Positions 63,001-64,000 of a stretch of 64,000 bases of DNA are shown piece after piece; the first letter of the stretch is position 1; every line of letters begins with the position of its first letter. The position numbers and the translations under genes were made by a program. Under the pieces are notes generated by a model. The model did no database searches. It was given only the letters and a program-made list of their open reading frames with translations, and was not told where the DNA came from. Source of the DNA: UBA6183 sp943372215 (GTDB taxonomy: Bacteria > Bacteroidota > Bacteroidia > UKL13-3); contig CALRXU020000020.1 in NCBI GenBank assembly GCA_943372215.1, positions 12,789 through 76,788 on the forward strand, in the 5' to 3' direction.

Positions 63001-63100
63001 GAAGTTGCAATTGTAGAAACCAAAACATGGTCATTACCATTCCAATTTTAATGGAGAGGTTAAAATAACATGCTCTTTGTTGTGTAATTTTTTTACTCAT
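51089..63100 (-). CDS. Giant T9SS-exported modular surface protein
   Basis: A 4003-residue protein. A long signal sequence covers 1-36 (hydrophobic core MVMTMFWFLQLQLQAQ). Residues about 40-275 form an amino-terminal beta domain and about 277-365 a fibronectin type III domain (PAAPTSLTFTNITPTTTTL). Then come four long modules starting near 370, 1200, 1833 and 2422, each opening with a G8-like pattern such as SGNWSNPATWSTGTVPTATD and continuing as Gly/Asn/Thr-rich beta-helix-like repeats. About five or six Ig-like units of roughly 94 residues follow (about 3030-3500), then a fifth G8-like unit, an LPVELISFEA region and a type A T9SS sorting tail ending MKLVKK. It is probably a surface adhesin or matrix protein; no enzyme domain was recognised. 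Composition is richer in Thr, Ser, Asn and Gly than its neighbours. Confidence 0.92.
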   Translation of the reverse strand: MSKKITQQRACYFNLSIKIGMVMTMFWFLQLQLQAQVASSANYTFSTGTTGNLALDMNGNPINMAAQPDLAQAASSSSLAVTDLGFDFWFMGTRYFQVTPQVRGAVGMGPLPLVAGAPNLNVSSNTTAPMLAPLWNQSAFTPIAGKNIRSLVTGTAPNRCFVVEWNVMAQNNSLSNTADMTFQMRIYENTGAIEYVYGNMQMPANTFSGSFQAAIGFTNLQNLNNTLASVTDLTTYTASTLAASVNNQVVSQNMAGSIPGLSAGRFFRWVPAIPAAPTSLTFTNITPTTTTLNWTDNATNEIGYAIYRSDDGGSNYNFITQVPQNINTFTQSFLTPSTTYFYRVIAVSEGGKSPVLQGSQTTSAGTAITSTGAGGNWSATTTWVGGVVPSITDNVTIADGATVIIDIPNAYCNNLTVGQGTSGILRYSAVASASLFANGNVTVAAGGIFDAASSNIQTHTLTIGGFPANGSSGNLAVNGTFDLNSATSFYSGAGVSVTFGGFGNGTISGTGGICDFYRITVNKGNLPLAWQNPILDVTRVITINAPASAASRLIINSGTFKLSSASTLTPYFASQTICAVPGRLWLNHAGASVSQVGYGTLIGAGGPSVNGELRIDDGVFSYGSGSNTMSFNTTISGAITYGGRLTMNGGTLNMAGGVAFTGNAAVYFNMSGGNFNINPQSANMLSTSAIALSFGSGTSVNWTGGTVTIVNPHSAAGGTSVSFAGTFGTKNITGGTLQIGDGISGLASGPLGNTAGFLLSLTSPVYNLVINNRTDLSPTRICRISSLVNNLVYNDVTVNANAYLQLSTSGIGATLGMYGNLINNGTIAGVEPNNTGMLGVLQFVDTSGTQTVSGSGLFTNINQLTLAPATTGFGVLSNNTVVFNQTNSIVVNTCLLGAGTLTHNGKLTIGRPSIIPIIRLGGVGVLTPPGSFTTVPTIDNTSFPLHLFYEQSSIAYTMGAYNEIDPGVNTVYNLNINNTKGLTIGRNLTVVNFLAMTNGNINIGNNNLTIGNGPTSVGGIGFQQGNIICGASGMLTRWYNTTTAPTSSSGTAAQFPVGSSVIGELRHVWVFFNSATALSAAGTISVRHSNVNGLSTMTGYTENSVTMDTRTNSSWNFITGNGITLGTGTISLAIRGDGALTIPLTGTVGNLTITDGTGAAFAGTFSAGTGTATTPLANRTGITSFTALTSSPIYLGSPASNIQGVVMAVTSGSWNTPATWNGNAVPTASDNVVIGTNVVVTTAGGAACVANNVQIAAGGTLNVDGNTVTFGRNLTLAGVSSNIQTFARLNVSAGTLTVTGDATGGGLLLNTASIVNVSGGTLNVSTGADCSKQLLLSTTSSIFNFSGGRVNVYGSVFIQGGVMNQTKDTLAIYPLGPIGGPITSAASANNHSFQITGNVAPIPSSFTGGTLMIVDPPFSTNFHSIWFNINVGTASPFAFTANHTVVIGDGVSTATSPQNNPFRIEQYNGSLNSFMPLNNLVINSGSSTLYRQAQTSSGIGQYGTFVRNTLTVNSGSEFRQILDNMFGIGRALVNNGTFTQMPNGSSQGLHLGFSFFGTLQQMGDVSISGTGVFRNDTLAPTGSFRTLRVTLGSNAYRAIINVNNLSVATASVATGVLTLNSGSLDLGTNNFTLGNPSALTVGTLAHVAGSQILTSAGGSFTRVFPTTGLPTTATVGNIGHYPFGRLNTLNNTVERRDAFVFFSNASALTTGGTIRIAPVHVTSNISVTSFNDGLVTGVDTRSNTNWNVSNTGLVASGTIALKMVGENIGILPSITSTNTTLMLASGIAAGTYAANSNILGATIPDFNRTGLSVTNISNVNYYAGIASGNNMGGNIVAIANGDWNNTATWNTGTIPTATDNVQILPPYTVIMSSTAVNNCNNLTVSAGAALIANTNTLNIAGQINNLGTVTIGGATVNINNANTVGVGIINQSGSTFTLNGGTLNVGPSGGGAASFTLSSNSTININSGTFNMNGSMLMNIGNFNMSGGVLNVDGNSNALATSVPSGTNLVSFQGAVQNITGGIITVVDPPLTGTGLAWVQTQGTNWSNAVLRFGDGVSTHSNSAAYAITTPASTQTSGFGVAFTIGTPSTIIVNGNGTNRWVTQNTTTSNYGTLIINPGSEFRTALNIGFSTTVTLNGNLINNGTFTTTQNTTLNTGGVVRNYITGTGVFRVDTTGTIPANINNLTISNNSGLGVDMSTIGNITIGGYATQSGALSLSTNGFLHIGSNILTIGTSATNIGSIVTATGFVTHSAGGGLRRWISATAAPTTVGLAAQFPLGVLVNGTPLRRDFYPTFSTTGITSGGTLTVSLTNTAGSTAVTAFTDGTLTNVDTRANSYWTVTNSGVATAGIVSVRAVGNGALFPVTLANTTLMTQTGVLGGTYSAGTGTQASPEANRSGMSLADLTASPGLYIGMPAANYAGNIFSVASGNWSNPATWSTGTVPTATDNVTIFDAHRVDVDVNAQARALTLQTTNSVLNIPSNTLTVNDNVTNNGVIEVSGGTLTIVGSAAAQGISGGITSFINLSAGTINCGIAPNFNRTFNNSGTLTISGGTLNINGNMILGGTFNQRGGSIVVDGNDNSTALGSVASATNIFQINSTSHNVTGGSITIVDPHFGPTGLAFNYNSSNNVNWTNHTLTFGDGTSTTQSGATATVGSNLANLGFGVSTSAATTVGRLTLHNVVVNGNGTNRHIAVATTTSNSLDIGNNLTINSGSELRAIGAATALTGGLNVGGNITNNGRLVIGSNTTLGFRLNASVASVYNQIIGGTGQYLNDTVATCSPCISNIAINNTNLQGVNLSGLTGSMITIDQPLGTISSTLTFGTTGNYLYLGNKNLTLGGSITKPGTLSGVFTGNNNQIITTGAITRWFGTATITSPAGVFPFGVINSPVNFNRTLSVSTGTALTFGGTITASHDNSIGTSSISPSYVDSAVTVNKRTNASWVVTTGNGLTSSGATLTMQVQNSGFNAQNFTKVADLRVTGLNAIAPGISGANSGTVSEPVVVRAGLDQTTLASTYYVGGNSADNPIDNAVIPIAGNTITANQTICSGSTPAGLTGTLPTGGTGTFTYTWLSSTSSATSGFTAASGTNNTQNYTPGTLTQNTWYRRYVVSGLATDTSAAVAITVNAPVASNTATGAQTICSGSTPSAITGSTPTGGTGTYTYTWLSSTSSATSGFAVASGTNNTQSYTSGALTANTWFRRVVSSGACSADTSAAVAITVNPVIAGNTIGSNQSILSGGTPAALTGALPTGGSGTYTYSWLSSTTSATAGFAAASGTNNTQNYTPGALTQNTWYRRLITSGGCSDTSTAVAITITSVIAGNTITANQTICSGSTPAGLTGALPTGGTGTYTYTWLSSTSSATSGFTAASGTNNTQNYTPGALTQNTWYRRYVVSGVAIDTSAAVAITVNTPVASNTATGAQTICSGSIPTGLTGSTPTGGTGTYAYTWLASTTSATAGFAAASGTNNTQNYTPGALTQNTWYRRRVSSGVCNADTSAAVAITVNVAGTWTGTSSNAWGNIANWSCPQVPTSTTNVTINSGAANMPTVSDLQQCNNLTIGTGAVLTITGANAQLNIFGNITNNGSVVNTSNGTTAFTGSTQQTVPAGTYSKLEINNSAGVLLGGSVVLSDSLILVNGIISLGNNSLTLGNNTLSSAGSGTSYVRTNGSGNVVVNNVGSTGKTGNVLIPVGNSSYNPVLLNNTGSNDNFTIWVTDSVTNAYTGSTPTGAKLTSNAVNRTWIINEGTAGGSNVTVTLQWNAGDELSGFNRSAAYVSRYNGTAWNGTSASGAAGTNPYTLSRSGITSFSPFGVGSGGALPVELISFEANKVKNNVLLSWQTASELNNAYFEVERSSDGQVFEALDNSKIKGQGTTQIMHDYVFTDAEALAFAKNNGNIIYYRLKQVDFDGAFDYSEVRSVDMGNRKGIAQVQPNPYNEEAYVVMESNETSKAEIVVTDVKGSVVLSQQSTISEGYNQLLLVNAETLQGGMYFVTIKQGSNTTVMKLVKK
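52600..54000 (-). repeat. Tandem DNA repeats encoding the Ig-like units
   Basis: Units of about 283 bp recur; the segment starting GGTTTGTGCGCCTGTGGCTG at 52841 recurs at 53690, an 849-bp offset equal to three units, and stays very similar for about 300 bp. CTGAACAAATGGTTTG marks the same point of several units. This indicates expansion by segmental duplication. Confidence 0.8.
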
Positions 63101-63564
63101 AATCTAATCATTAAAAACCTGGAAATCAAATGAATTGATATAAAACATGTATTTAATCCGCCATTAAATTTGGTAGTTCAAAACATATTAAAACCATTAT
63201 CAATTCAATTTTATGCTTTTTTTTATGCTTTTTTTAAATGATTTGGCTTTTAACTACAATTTAATTTTGTTTAATATTTCTTAATTTTCCTTAATCTATT
63301 CTTAATAGATATAGCATTTACCTGATGAATGGAAGAATAGTCCAAGACAAGCCTATAAAACATCCAATCAAGGTGGCAAATGAATCGGTGCTAGATAAGC
63401 AAAAAAGGTGAGGTGTTTATTTGCCGATAAAGGTTTAGCTTAATTTCTTATATGGTTGAATCTAAATCTTCGTTATGCAAATACATTCTTCTGCGGTTCA
63501 TTACTTATTTAAAACACAACATGCATAAAACTTAACCCTGCCGCTTATTGCCAATAGTACAGTT
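63101..63564. other. Upstream region of the giant gene
   Basis: About 460 bp without a supported gene. It is very AT-rich close to the giant gene, with repeated TATGCTTTTTTT-like runs near 63211-63236 and many TTAAT words up to 63306. No exact TAnnTTTG box on the minus strand and no TGTAGGGG/GTTGTC promoter were found. Confidence 0.5.
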
Positions 63565-63604
63565 AACACAACAGGCCGCCCTTTTAGGGGCGGCCTGTTG
63601 TGTT
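63565..63604 (-). terminator. 17-bp GC-rich hairpin after the OmpA-family gene
   Basis: Left arm (63565-63581) and right arm (63588-63604) pair perfectly around TTTTAG. It lies 27 nt after the OmpA stop codon and is homologous to the hairpin at 51023-51064: GCAG/CTGC pairs there are ACAA/TTGT pairs here. Confidence 0.75.
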
Positions 63605-63631
63605 GTTATTGATTGAATAAGATCGATTGTA

Positions 63632-64000
63632 TTACAAATTCTCCACCAAAAACTCAACCCTTCTGTTGTTGGCTTTGCCTTTGTTGGTGTTGCGTTTGTC
63701 AACTGGGTTGGCTTTGCCCATTGGGCGCATTTCCAATTGGTTTTTAGGTACGCCTATCTTGGCCAAATAATTTACCACAGCAGAGGCGCGTTGTTTGGAT
63801 AGTTTTGTATTCATCGCATCAGTGCCTTCTGCATCGGTGTAACCTAAGGCTATCAACTTAAAGCTAGGGTTGTTTTGCATGATTACGGCTGTTTTGTGCA
63901 GGATGTCTAATGCGTTCTCATCTAACGTGGCTTTGCCTGATGGGAACTTGATGGTGTTCAATTCTATCATCAGCATTTTCTTTACTTGAGCCAAGTTTAC
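63632..64000 (-). CDS. OmpA family carboxy-terminal domain protein (5' truncated)
   Basis: The frame is open to the window edge, so the start lies outside; about 122 residues are seen. They form a complete OmpA peptidoglycan-binding domain: IKFPSGKATLDENALDILHK, LIALGYTDAEGTDAMNTKLS with the Asp that contacts diaminopimelate, KQRASAVVNYL and the NRRVEFLVE ending with the conserved Arg. The missing part could be a barrel, repeats or a lipoprotein linker. A GC-rich hairpin follows. Confidence 0.93.
   Translation of the reverse strand, partial: VNLAQVKKMLMIELNTIKFPSGKATLDENALDILHKTAVIMQNNPSFKLIALGYTDAEGTDAMNTKLSKQRASAVVNYLAKIGVPKNQLEMRPMGKANPVDKRNTNKGKANNRRVEFLVENL

Overview
The window is AT-rich chromosomal DNA from a member of the Bacteroidota, most likely a Chitinophagales/Sphingobacteriales-type environmental bacterium. 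The evidence is type IX secretion (T9SS) sorting tails, a FISUMP protein, a sigma/FecR/TonB-receptor locus, DUF4249 and SiaC-type proteins, promoters with the Bacteroidota -7 box TAnnTTTG, and general absence of Shine-Dalgarno sequences. No rRNA, tRNA, transposase or CRISPR array was recognised.

Layout. 1-8.4 kb: mostly small plus-strand genes (a truncated VanW protein, two VOC proteins, FISUMP protein, lipoproteins). Among them is an ECF sigma factor with three tiny membrane-protein genes; the sigma gene and the second membrane gene carry the same promoter, TTAAAGTAA-N14-CGTCT. 8.4-18.6 kb: a 1111-residue HD-like plus HSP90-type ATPase protein, an exported TNT-type (NAD glycohydrolase fold) lipoprotein, and a BBE-type flavin oxidase. 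Each is preceded by the same tandem 22-bp-period element, placed 24-25 bp before a -7-like box, which points to one undescribed regulon. Between them lie a Crp/Fnr regulator, a sterol-desaturase-like protein and a divergent XRE module. 18.6-24.4 kb: NmrA-like reductase, STAS-like protein, a second sigma factor, then a patch where single genes (SiaC-like, DUF998-like, lipoprotein) are separated by about 200-bp dispersed repeats. 24.4-33.4 kb: an AraC regulator divergent from a tight run of two GNAT acetyltransferases, four SAM methyltransferases and a DUF418 protein, followed by a second unit with nitrilase-like, OsmC, DinB and serine hydrolase genes. 33.6-40.4 kb: kynureninase and kynurenine 3-monooxygenase with a DUF433/DUF5615 toxin-antitoxin-like pair embedded between them, then a membrane protein, an S9 peptidase and an NTF2-like protein.

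40.4-51 kb is a minus-strand envelope-signalling locus: sigma, FecR anti-sigma, an STN-domain protein with 16-residue repeats, a paralogue with 15-residue repeats, two TonB-dependent receptors and a DUF4249 lipoprotein. TGTAGGGG-N14-GTTGTC occurs with identical spacing before the sigma gene, the 15-residue-repeat gene and the first receptor, so it is very probably the promoter recognised by this sigma factor. 51-64 kb holds a 4003-residue T9SS-exported surface protein built of G8-like and Ig-like modules, and the end of an OmpA-family gene; both are followed by nearly identical GC-rich hairpins.

The strongest candidates for undescribed biology are the shared tandem operator linking the HD/ATPase, TNT and flavin-oxidase genes; the STN/repeat-protein signalling locus with its self-consistent promoter; and the dispersed repeat array at 21.6-23.6 kb.
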